From assembly GCA_023459215.1 (NCBI GenBank), contig JAEWVF010000067.1, forward strand, positions 1 through 64,000: a stretch of DNA of 64,000 nt. Direction: 5' to 3'. This stretch comes from Chloroflexota bacterium. Its GTDB lineage: Bacteria; Chloroflexota; Anaerolineae; Anaerolineales; Villigracilaceae. This document shows, in pieces, positions 32,593 through 39,704 of this stretch. The notes under the pieces are model-generated. The model was not told the DNA's origin. It searched no databases and saw only the letters and a list, made by a program, of their open reading frames with translations. The position numbers and the translations under genes are program-made. Within the stretch, counting starts at the first letter, position 1; every line of letters begins with the position of its first letter.

Positions 32593-33153
32593 ATGCTGAT
32601 GATTGAACCCTGGATACTGATACTTGCCTTCCTGCTCGGCGCGCTGCCGCTCTCGGTCTGGGTCACGCAACTGGCCGGCAAAGACCCGCGTACGGTCGGC
32701 GACCACAACCCCGGCGCGACCAACGCCCTGAAAGCCGGCGGCAAATGGGTCGGCCTGGCCGCGCTGATGCTGGATGTCTCGAAAGCCGCCGCCCCGGTCG
32801 GGCTGGCCTACCAACTCCTCGGCATCAGCGGCCCGTGGATGGTCGCCATCGCCCTGGCCCCCAGCCTCGGCCACGCCTACTCACCCTTCCTGCGCTTCAA
32901 AGGCGGCAAAGCCCTGGCCACCGTCCTGGGAGCATGGATTGGGTTAACGCTCTGGGATGTGCCGCTGGTGGCCCTGGCCGGAATTACGCTCTGGTTCATC
33001 CTGCTCAAGAACTCGGGCCGCGCGGTTGTGCTGACACTCATCGGTATGGCAATTTATCTCTACTTTGCCAGCCCGGAACCGCTCTTTTTCTGGGTGCTCG
33101 GATTGCAGGCAGTTTTACTGCTCTGGAAACATCGGTTTGAGTTGCTGACTTGA
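32593..33153 (+). CDS. plsY: Glycerol-3-phosphate acyltransferase PlsY
   Basis: A 186-residue five-helix membrane protein. The three PlsY motifs are present: GDHNPGATNALKAGG (about 36-50), a Lys-containing second loop LDVSKAAAPVG, and GHAYSPFLRFKGGKALAT (about 93-110). PlsY transfers an acyl group from acyl-phosphate to glycerol-3-phosphate in the first step of phospholipid synthesis. It is slightly short. Its position between cruF and a carotenoid-type GT2 is unusual and may be accidental, or the acyl acceptor may differ. Confidence 0.88.
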   Translation: MLMIEPWILILAFLLGALPLSVWVTQLAGKDPRTVGDHNPGATNALKAGGKWVGLAALMLDVSKAAAPVGLAYQLLGISGPWMVAIALAPSLGHAYSPFLRFKGGKALATVLGAWIGLTLWDVPLVALAGITLWFILLKNSGRAVVLTLIGMAIYLYFASPEPLFFWVLGLQAVLLLWKHRFELLT

Positions 33154-33388
33154 CTTTAGAGTTCGTTTTTACGAGTCTGGCAAAGCAGGAATCTTAGCTC
33201 AATGGGCGCTTAAAAACCAAAATCTGAACACGGATTGCGCGGATTGGACGGATTTACGCGGATTTTTTTAAGAAAAATCCGTGAGATTCCGCGTAATCCG
33301 TGCAATCCGTGTACCAAAAGGTCTTAACCCAAATTGAACTCTAAACTCAAGTTGCTGAGTAGAAAAGTGAAAAAGTAAACAAGGCGCC
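33154..33388. repeat. Nested palindromes in the plsY-GT2 gap
   Basis: The gap has no gene. An ACGGATT repeat forms arms ACACGGATTGC (33228-33238) and GCAATCCGTGT (33302-33312) with further GCGGATT units inside; an outer pair TTTAGAGTTC (33156-33165) and GAACTCTAAA (33338-33347) surrounds it. Confidence 0.7.
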
Positions 33389-34591
33389 ATGAACGAATTG
33401 TTTTTGCTCATTTCGTTTTCCCCGTTGTTCTACTTCGCCCTGACCGCCATCCTGAACGCCTTCACCTTTCCCCGGCTGCAGCCTCGCTCCCTCGTCATCC
33501 GTCCACTTGTTTCTGTATTAATTCCCATGCGCAACGAAGCGGCAGTCATCGCCGAAACGGTGCGCTCCCTGCTCGCGCAGGATTACCCCAATTTTGAAAT
33601 CATTATTCTGGATGACGGTTCGACAGACGACTCCGCCAAGATCGCGCGCGAGGCGGCTGGAGGCGACTCGCGTTTAACCATCCTCCAGGGGAGCGGACTC
33701 CCCTCGGGCTGGCTCGGCAAACCCTGGGCCTGTCAGCAACTGGCAGCCCAGGCCCACGGCGAAAGCCTGCTCTTCACCGATGCCGACGTGCGCTGGGAAC
33801 CAAGCGCCCTCTCGGCCCTGGCAGCCGAATCCCAGCAAACCGACGCTGACCTGCTGACGGTCTGGCCAACCCAAATCACGCAAACCTGGGGGGAGCGGTT
33901 GGTCGTGCCGCTGATGGCGCTCACCATCCAGGCCTATTTGCCAATCCTGGCCGTCCACCACCTGCCCCCGGCAATTTTTGCCCACGCCATGGGCCAAGGC
34001 CTGCTCTTCAAGCGCTCGGCCTACGAGCAAATCGGCGGGCACCAGGCGATCAAAGCTGAAATTATCGATGACATGGCTTTTGCGCGGGCGATCAAACGCC
34101 ACAAATTACGCCTGCGCGCCGCCGATGGCAACGGGCTGATAAAAACACGCATGTACCAAAACTGGAACCAGGCGCGCGAGGGCTTTGCCAAAAACATCCT
34201 GGCCGGGCATGGGAATAGCCTGGCGCTTTTAGGTTTTTCAACCATCTTTCACTGGTGGATGTTTGTTCTCCCTTGGATATTGGTTATTAGAGATTCGATA
34301 TTCGATACTCGAATACTTGAATACTCGATTTTCGAATATTCGAGTATCGAGTTCACAATTTTCGGATTTGCTTTACTAGGGATTTTAATACGCGCGCTGA
34401 CGGCGGCTATTACCCGCCAGCGGGTGGGGGATGCGGTCTTGATGCCGGTTTCGGTACTATTGATGACGGTGATTGCGGCGCAGGCCATCCGCTGGCATTT
34501 TGGAGGCGGGCCGCAGTGGAAGGGGCGCAGGATTGTTACAAAAGCGCCAGCAGCGCAAACAAAACTCCCGCCAGGCCGCAGGCGAAGTTGA
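33389..34591 (+). CDS. GT2 glycosyltransferase, carotenoid CruG/CruC-like
   Basis: A 400-residue membrane-anchored GT2. One N-terminal helix, then the GT-A domain: VLIPMRNEAAVIAETV (about 43-58), ILDDGSTDDSA, the family-typical SGWLGKPWACQQLA (about 110-123) and LLFTDADVRWEP with the DAD triad; C-terminal helices follow. Enzymes with this wording glycosylate hydroxylated carotenoids after CruF. Residues about 300-326 (SIFDTRILEYSIFEYSSIEF) come from an inserted TATTCGA repeat in the C-terminal helical region. The last 19 codons overlap the 3' end of the opposing DUF92 gene. Confidence 0.8.
   Translation: MNELFLLISFSPLFYFALTAILNAFTFPRLQPRSLVIRPLVSVLIPMRNEAAVIAETVRSLLAQDYPNFEIIILDDGSTDDSAKIAREAAGGDSRLTILQGSGLPSGWLGKPWACQQLAAQAHGESLLFTDADVRWEPSALSALAAESQQTDADLLTVWPTQITQTWGERLVVPLMALTIQAYLPILAVHHLPPAIFAHAMGQGLLFKRSAYEQIGGHQAIKAEIIDDMAFARAIKRHKLRLRAADGNGLIKTRMYQNWNQAREGFAKNILAGHGNSLALLGFSTIFHWWMFVLPWILVIRDSIFDTRILEYSIFEYSSIEFTIFGFALLGILIRALTAAITRQRVGDAVLMPVSVLLMTVIAAQAIRWHFGGGPQWKGRRIVTKAPAAQTKLPPGRRRS
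34290..34365. repeat. TATTCGA-type repeat inside the GT2 gene
   Basis: CGATACTCGAATA (34302-34314) is exactly complementary to TATTCGAGTATCG (34336-34348), with more TTCGATATTCGA and TCGAATATTCGA units around. The whole is in frame and encodes an alternation of Ile/Phe/Glu/Tyr/Ser. Confidence 0.85.
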
Positions 34592-35360
34592 CCCAGTCGT
34601 TATCCAGCCAGGGGAATCCGCGCTTGAGGCTGGTTTTCGTTCCGCAGGTATGCTCGGGGTGGCGTTCGGTCTCTTTCTGGCAGGTCGGGCAAAGGTATAT
34701 GGCCTGGACCGTCGCGCCGAGGAAACTGTCCACCAGCGAACCGGCCAGCCCGGCGAAAGCGACCCAGAGCGTGAGCGCAAGTCCATTTAACGGCGAACCG
34801 GGTACGGGGGAGAGCGTTCCGGCGAGAATGGCGATCAAACCGGACCCGGCCAGGGCGGCGAAGGTGCCGAAAAGCGAGACTCCGCCCGAGGTGCCTTTTT
34901 CCACGACTTTGGTTAAATTCGTCATCATACGCGGCGGGTGCGGACTGAGCACCCCCAGTTCGGTGGCCCAGGTGTCGGCGTTGACGGCGGCCAGTGAGGC
35001 GGCGAAGGCCAGCCAGGGCCAGGCTTCAGCGGGGAAAAAGACCGACAACCCGGCAAAGAGAGTCGCCAGGCCGCCATTGCCGAAAACCTGCCCGGCGTCA
35101 CGCTGGCTGCCTTTGGAGAACTTCTCGTTCAGGCCGCGTTTGCGATTTTTGAAGGCGCGCGAAAGGCCGCTGGAGCTGATGAAGAAGGTCAGGAGCAGGA
35201 TGGCCCACTGCCAGCCGCCCAGGCCAAAAATAACGGTGCCGACCAAAGTCGCGGCAAAGGCCCCGGAGCGCGACAGGCTGCGGGCGCGATAAGCGACATA
35301 AGCTATCAGGACGGCCAGGACAAAGCCAAGCGCAAGTTGGATGAGTTTTTCAGGCGGCAT
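34536..35360 (-). CDS. DUF92/TMEM19 family membrane protein, phytol-phosphate kinase-like
   Basis: A 274-residue protein with six or seven helices. DUF92 motifs are RSLSRSGAFAATLVG (about 26-40), FGLGGWQWAILLLTFFISSS, ANADTWATELGVLS-like residues (about 142-155), KVVEKGTSGGVSLFG and WLDNDWVNFACGLAG at the end. Plant VTE6 in this family phosphorylates phytyl phosphate; bacterial roles are poorly known but probably involve prenyl phosphates. The start at 35360 is chosen from the family N terminus. It overlaps the upstream gene by 11 bases and, at its 3' end, the convergent GT2 by 56 bases. Confidence 0.82.
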   Translation of the reverse strand: MPPEKLIQLALGFVLAVLIAYVAYRARSLSRSGAFAATLVGTVIFGLGGWQWAILLLTFFISSSGLSRAFKNRKRGLNEKFSKGSQRDAGQVFGNGGLATLFAGLSVFFPAEAWPWLAFAASLAAVNADTWATELGVLSPHPPRMMTNLTKVVEKGTSGGVSLFGTFAALAGSGLIAILAGTLSPVPGSPLNGLALTLWVAFAGLAGSLVDSFLGATVQAIYLCPTCQKETERHPEHTCGTKTSLKRGFPWLDNDWVNFACGLAGVLFALLALL

Positions 35361-36258
35361 TGAGCAGGAAGAAAACAGCAAAGAGGAAAAGAACGGAGGC
35401 GAACGTGCCGGAAAGCCAGAGCAGGTTGGCCAGCAGGTGCAGGTCGGCGCGGCGGTAGAAGAACAATCCGGCCAGCCAGCCAGCCGCAAATAAAACGGCG
35501 CTCAGCAGCGGCAGGAGAATCAACTGCGCGCCGGGCACGGGTTCGAGCGGCGCGCCAGTCGCATCGAAGGCCAGCGAGACCAGCGGCAAGCCGGGCAGGG
35601 CAATACTGACCCACAGGAACAGGCCGATATTGACAAATGCCCCAAACAGCCAGGTGGTGCGCGTGAAGGGGTTCTCCCAGGCGTTGGACATGACAAAAGA
35701 GGGATACTGCGAGTGCGCCTGTCCGGGGGCGAGGCTGCCCATTTCCATCGTGCGCTGGAAAGCCAGCACAAAAGCTGCCGGATCGGCAGGAGAAATGGCA
35801 AACACCTGACGGGCGGTGGCAACCAGCAGCAAACCGTCTGCCTCGGAAGCCAGGAATTCGACCAAACCAATATCCGGGTGGCGGGTGCTGCCGAGCAATG
35901 CGCCCCACAGGCGCAGCCAGGGCAGACCAAGCGAGGTGGGTAGTTGGGCCGCCGGTCGCACCCACTCAATATCCGAAATCGGGATGTCTTCGACGCGCAT
36001 GCCCCAAACCAGGTGCAGGTTGTCCCGGTCGAGGCTGTATTCGGCCCGAATCAGGGCATACAGACGGTAGGCCAGGACGGGCAGGATAAACAGGCAGGCC
36101 AGCAGCAACAGAACAAACCCGGCAAAGGCCAAATTGAAGGCCGCTCCGTACAGGTTAAACGCCGACCAGGCCGCCAGGGCCAGAAAAACAACGACCAGGA
36201 CGATATGCAAGGTCAGTCCGCGCTGTTTGGGTGGGGGAAAGATGGTCAGGGAGGGCAT
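35350..36258 (-). CDS. Membrane protein with PH-like domain
   Basis: A 302-residue protein: two N-terminal helices (about 17-36 and 41-64), a PH-like beta domain with YSLDRDNLHLVWGMRVEDIPISDIEWVRP-type residues (about 71-99) followed by DPAAFVLAFQ, and two or three C-terminal helices. Bacterial PH domains of this sort are of unknown function. I choose MPSLTIFPPP at 36258 as start because the longer frame begins inside the palindromic repeat at 36271-36328. It overlaps the DUF92 gene by 11 bases, so the pair is co-translated. Confidence 0.65.
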   Translation of the reverse strand: MPSLTIFPPPKQRGLTLHIVLVVVFLALAAWSAFNLYGAAFNLAFAGFVLLLLACLFILPVLAYRLYALIRAEYSLDRDNLHLVWGMRVEDIPISDIEWVRPAAQLPTSLGLPWLRLWGALLGSTRHPDIGLVEFLASEADGLLLVATARQVFAISPADPAAFVLAFQRTMEMGSLAPGQAHSQYPSFVMSNAWENPFTRTTWLFGAFVNIGLFLWVSIALPGLPLVSLAFDATGAPLEPVPGAQLILLPLLSAVLFAAGWLAGLFFYRRADLHLLANLLWLSGTFASVLFLFAVFFLLNAA

Positions 36259-36270
36259 AGATATATTTTT

Positions 36271-36328
36271 GGCCACGAATTTCACGAATTGAACGAATTT
36301 TTTCGTAGAATTCGTGCAATTCGTGGCC
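36271..36328. repeat. CACGAATT palindrome
   Basis: GGCCACGAATT (36271-36281) pairs exactly with AATTCGTGGCC (36318-36328), enclosing further CACGAATTGAACGAATT and TTCGT units. It lies in the promoter region of the PH-like gene. Confidence 0.8.
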
Positions 36329-36409
36329 CAGATTTTGCGATATTAAAATGCTCGCAACATTTCTCGCGGAGAGCCTGTAAAACTCCCGCGATTCATATCC
36401 AAAAAAGTT

Positions 36410-37591
36410 TTACATCAACTCGGCGCGGATGGACTGGCAGACGTATTCAACCTGCTCTTCAGTCATCACACCACTGAAAGGCACGGCCAATCCGCGGCGG
36501 CCCAGGTCTTCGGTGATCGGGAAATCGCCTTCACGCCAGCCAAAACGCTCGATCATGTAGGGTTGGGTATGGATCGGGACAAAGTAGGGGCGCACCGGCA
36601 CGCCACGCGCTTCAAGGCGTTTGGCAAAAGCGGCGCGATCGATTTTGGCATCCAGGCGGATGACGTAAACGAACCAACTCATGCGCGTGGTGGCCGCAGC
36701 GATATGTGGCAGTTCGAGGCCGGGGATTTCGGACAACCGCTCGGCGTACCACCCGGCAACCTGTTCCCGTTTCGTGAGCAGTTCATCGAGCCGTTTCATC
36801 TGCTCCGCGCCCATGGCCGCAGACATTTCGTCGAGGCGATAGTTGTAGCCCAGGTAGGTATGCGAGAGCCAGGTATCGCCGGGAGCGCGGCCCTGGTTGC
36901 GCAGGGCGCGCATCAGGTCGGCGGCTTTGTCATCGCTGGTGATGACGACCCCGCCTTCGCCAGTGGTGATTTGCTTGTTGGGGTAAAAGGCAAAGATGCC
37001 GTAATCGCCCAGGGTGCCAGCCTGGCGTCCCTTGTAGGTTGCGCCAAGGGCCTCGCACGAATCTTCGATGACAGTCAATCCGTGCTGATGGGCGACAGCG
37101 TTGATCACATCCATATCAGCGGGCTGGCCGAAAACATCGACAGGCAGGATGGCTTTCAGGCGAGATTCGATATTAGCGATTCGATATTCGTCATTCGAGT
37201 GTCGAGTATCGAATTTTCGAGGTAAATATTTTTCGATGTTTTGGGCGGCATCGGCGACGAGGTCGGGGTCGATGTTACCGGTCAACGGGTCGACATCGAC
37301 AAAAACGGGGATGGCGTTCTCGAAGAGCAGGGCATTGCTCGAAGCGACGAAGGAGAAGGGCGTGGTAATCACCAGGTCGCCGGGGCCGATACCGGCGGCG
37401 CGGACACACAGGTGTAGGCCGGCCGTGCCAGAGTTAACAGCGATGGCATGTTTGGCACCGGTCAGGTCACAGAAGGATTGCTCAAAGCGCGGAATCTGCT
37501 GGCCCATACTCAAGATGGGGGTATTGATGACATCGATGACCGCCTGGCGCTCGGCGTCAGTCAGGTCGGGGGAGGACATGGGGATTTTCAT
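36410..37591 (-). CDS. DegT/DnrJ/EryC1 sugar aminotransferase
   Basis: A 393-residue PLP-dependent aminotransferase. NSGTAGLHLCVRAAG (about 53-67) binds the cofactor phosphate, ILPVDVFGQPADMD (about 147-160) and EDSCEALGATY (about 173-183) follow, and the Schiff-base Lys lies in FAFYPNKQITTGEGG (about 199-213). The family aminates nucleotide-linked ketosugars such as UDP-4-keto-6-deoxy-GlcNAc for surface glycans. Residues about 126-144 (KFDTRHSNDEYRIANIESR) are a repeat-derived insert just before the ILPVDVFGQ strand, replacing the short turn found in relatives. Confidence 0.9.
   Translation of the reverse strand: MKIPMSSPDLTDAERQAVIDVINTPILSMGQQIPRFEQSFCDLTGAKHAIAVNSGTAGLHLCVRAAGIGPGDLVITTPFSFVASSNALLFENAIPVFVDVDPLTGNIDPDLVADAAQNIEKYLPRKFDTRHSNDEYRIANIESRLKAILPVDVFGQPADMDVINAVAHQHGLTVIEDSCEALGATYKGRQAGTLGDYGIFAFYPNKQITTGEGGVVITSDDKAADLMRALRNQGRAPGDTWLSHTYLGYNYRLDEMSAAMGAEQMKRLDELLTKREQVAGWYAERLSEIPGLELPHIAAATTRMSWFVYVIRLDAKIDRAAFAKRLEARGVPVRPYFVPIHTQPYMIERFGWREGDFPITEDLGRRGLAVPFSGVMTEEQVEYVCQSIRAELM
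37164..37220. repeat. TATTCGA-type repeat inside the aminotransferase gene
   Basis: Contains GATTCGATATTAGCGATTCG and TCATTCGAGTGTCGAGTATC-type units, encoding an in-frame insert on the minus strand. Confidence 0.8.
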
Positions 37592-37649
37592 GAGGTTAGA
37601 GGGTAGAAAGTAGAGAATAACGAACTGAGCGAGTTAGGAGAAGCGGCGT

Positions 37650-38054
37650 TCAGGCGGCCAGACTGCGAACTTTGTTGGCCTGATTGGATGTTGCCAATTC
37701 ATAGGATTGAATCAGCACGCTGGCGGGAATATTTAATCCAGCGCTCAGGCGTTGAATCATATTCAGGGTTAATGGGCGTTTGCGGTTCAATATTTCCGAG
37801 ACCCTGGCACGGCTGCCAATATACGGCTCAATATCAGAGCGCTCCAGGCCGCGGCTTTCCATGAAATAATTCAAGAATTCAATCGGGTCGGGGGTCGGGA
37901 TAGCATAATGCTCATCTTCATAAACTTTAACCAAAGTTACCAACACTTCGAGCCGGTCAGCATCTTCGCTGTCAGGCTGGGCATCGAAGAGCCGCTCAAT
38001 CTCCTGCAAAGCGGCCCTGTAATCGGCTTCCGTCTTGATCGGTTTAATATTCAT
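37650..38054 (-). CDS. higA: Antitoxin HigA (XRE family)
   Basis: A 134-residue protein with an N-terminal helical region (residues 1-70, IKTEADYRAALQEIERLFD) and a C-terminal helix-turn-helix (about 75-125) with SRARVSEILNRKRPLTLNM. This two-part arrangement is that of HigA antitoxins, which bind HigB and the shared promoter. It follows the toxin gene by 12 bases; the toxin-first order is typical of higBA and differs from most type II systems. Confidence 0.88.
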   Translation of the reverse strand: MNIKPIKTEADYRAALQEIERLFDAQPDSEDADRLEVLVTLVKVYEDEHYAIPTPDPIEFLNYFMESRGLERSDIEPYIGSRARVSEILNRKRPLTLNMIQRLSAGLNIPASVLIQSYELATSNQANKVRSLAA

Positions 38055-38066
38055 CGTTTTACTCCG

Positions 38067-38360
38067 TTAAATCGTTTCGGCGTCAATACGGTCATATTCA
38101 GCATGTGTGCCGACGAAACGGATATACACAAACCCATAACGATATTGCACAACAATAACAATGCGATACTGATTGCCCTTGATATTGAAAACCAGGCGAT
38201 TATTGGATAGAAAACTGACGCTGGCATATGTTTTTTTGATATCTGCCGGGCTTTGCCAGCGGGCCTGCTCTACATCCGCATACCAGGATTGCAAAGCCTG
38301 CCGGGCATCGGGATGCTTTTCCCAAAAATCGCGCAGCGTTTTTCGTGAAATGATACGCAT
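38067..38360 (-). CDS. higB: Toxin HigB, RelE-like mRNA interferase
   Basis: A 97-residue basic protein matching the HigB_toxin family: MRIISRKTLRDFWEKHPDA at the start, LQSWYADVEQARWQSPADI (about 23-41), FNIKGNQYRIVIVVQYRYG (about 58-76) and YIRFVGTHAEYDRID (about 79-93). HigB cleaves mRNA at the ribosome. The terminal His-Ala-Glu-Tyr-Asp element is the conserved active-site region. The pair sits between a DegT gene and a ProRS-like gene on the same strand. Confidence 0.9.
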   Translation of the reverse strand: MRIISRKTLRDFWEKHPDARQALQSWYADVEQARWQSPADIKKTYASVSFLSNNRLVFNIKGNQYRIVIVVQYRYGFVYIRFVGTHAEYDRIDAETI

Positions 38361-38396
38361 GAGATTATATCACGCCGATCCCAAAATGGGAGCAAG

Positions 38397-39623
38397 CTAA
38401 ATACCAGCCTTGATGACTTCAATAATATCGACCATGGCAACCTGTTCAACTTCAGCCCCGCTTCGTTTTTTAACTTCAACCATGCCATTTTGCAAACCGC
38501 GTTCACCGAGGGTGATGCGAACGGGACAGCCGACCAGGTCGGCGTCGTTGAATTTGACCCCGGCGCGGTCATTGCGGTCGTCGAACAAAACAGACAGGCC
38601 GGCGGCTTGCAGTTTTTCGTACAAGTCTTCGGCGGCGGGCAGGGTGTCCATCGTTTTGCCGGGGACGTGCATCAAGTACAAGTCAAAGGGCGCAACGGGG
38701 ATGGGCAGGGTCAGGCCTTTGTCATCGTGATGGGTTTCGGCCAGGGCCAGCAGGGTCTTTTCGGGGTCGAATCCGGCTTCCGAAGCGAGAATCCAGCCGC
38801 GGGTAGCGGACAACGGCCCGGCGCAGCGGATGCACGAGTCGCCGGGAACGGCCTGGGCCAGGTCGGCGACGGTTTCGGCGCTGTAATCGCGCCCATAGTT
38901 GGTATTGCGCAGGTGATACCCGACTTCGTTGGCCCCGGCAACCAGGTTGGGAGAAACGGGGATCAGTTCATCGACCAGGATGCGGGCGTTGTGGACGCCA
39001 ATCGGCGAGGCGTAGCCGGGGACAGCACCAATGGCGCGGATTTCGTCTTCCGTCGCCAGACGGAATTTGCCGACCAGGGCTTCGAGTTTGGCTTCGCTGA
39101 GGGCGGTATCGCCACGGATGACAACAAAGAGGAAGTTCGGGAGGGCGTTATTTGATATTCGAGTATTCGAGTTATCGCCAAGGCTCACGAACATGAGGGC
39201 TTTGGCAGTTTTAGCGGTGGGAATGTTGAGGAAGGCCGCCAGGGATTCGATGGTCGGGCAGTCGGGGGTCAGGACTTTCTCAGGCTCGGCGGGAGATTCA
39301 GCCGCCGGGGATGCCTTTCGACATTGGGCGGTTTCGGCGCGCGCAGCGTATCCGCACGAGGGGCAGAAAAGCAGGTCGTGACTGCCGACCGGCGTCGGGT
39401 AGTAGTGTTCCGGCGCGCCAGCGAGGGTGGTCAGGCCAATTTGACGGAAATCGGCGGGGGTGTGGAGAAAGTCCCGGATGCGCGCCAGCGCGCGTTCCCC
39501 CAACGGCAGGAGCTGCCCGCTATGGGAAAAATATCCGGCGCGGACAAGCCAGGACTGGCCTGCGCTGCGGGCGTTGGCCGGGGCCTCGCGGTGGGTTTGG
39601 AGGGGCAGGTCGTTGTAACGCAT
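38397..39623 (-). CDS. Prolyl-tRNA synthetase-like protein lacking the catalytic core
   Basis: A 408-residue protein, versus about 570 for bacterial ProRS. The first 55 residues match the ProRS N terminus (HREAPANARSAGQSWLVRAG, LLPLGERALARI). The segment with class II motif 2 is missing; the protein resumes at DLLFCPSCGYAA, the position just before the insertion domain. A YbaK-type editing domain (about 115-255) and the anticodon-binding domain (about 305-408, FDDRNDRAGVKFNDADLVG) remain, but motif 3 (GxGxxR) between them is also gone. It cannot charge tRNA; trans-editing of mischarged tRNA-Pro is plausible. Residues 149-157 come from a small repeat insert. Confidence 0.8.
   Translation of the reverse strand: MRYNDLPLQTHREAPANARSAGQSWLVRAGYFSHSGQLLPLGERALARIRDFLHTPADFRQIGLTTLAGAPEHYYPTPVGSHDLLFCPSCGYAARAETAQCRKASPAAESPAEPEKVLTPDCPTIESLAAFLNIPTAKTAKALMFVSLGDNSNTRISNNALPNFLFVVIRGDTALSEAKLEALVGKFRLATEDEIRAIGAVPGYASPIGVHNARILVDELIPVSPNLVAGANEVGYHLRNTNYGRDYSAETVADLAQAVPGDSCIRCAGPLSATRGWILASEAGFDPEKTLLALAETHHDDKGLTLPIPVAPFDLYLMHVPGKTMDTLPAAEDLYEKLQAAGLSVLFDDRNDRAGVKFNDADLVGCPVRITLGERGLQNGMVEVKKRSGAEVEQVAMVDIIEVIKAGI
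39150..39177. repeat. TATTCGA-type repeat inside the ProRS-like gene
   Basis: GATATTCGAGTATTCGAG (39154-39171) within the editing domain coding region; encodes NSNTRISN on the minus strand. Shortest of the four members. Confidence 0.65.
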
Positions 39624-39664
39624 GGGCAGGATTGTACCATTTTTAAGGTTGAAGGTTGAAAGGG

Positions 39665-39697
39665 GAAAAGAAAAGCCCTGAAGTTTCCTTCAGGGCT
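39665..39697 (-). terminator. Terminator of the VOC gene
   Basis: AGCCCTGAAG and CTTCAGGGCT (39674-39683, 39688-39697) form a 10-bp stem; on the minus strand it is followed by TTTTCTTTTCCCC. Confidence 0.8.
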
Positions 39698-39704
39698 GGG
39701 TGGG

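Noticed and set aside
34290..34365. Possible CRISPR-like repeats
   Set aside because: Units are irregular, lack constant spacers and lie inside a coding frame; no cas gene is nearby.
38067..38360. Phage or plasmid maintenance island around higBA
   Set aside because: Flanking genes are chromosomal and no integrase, transposase or att-like repeat is seen.
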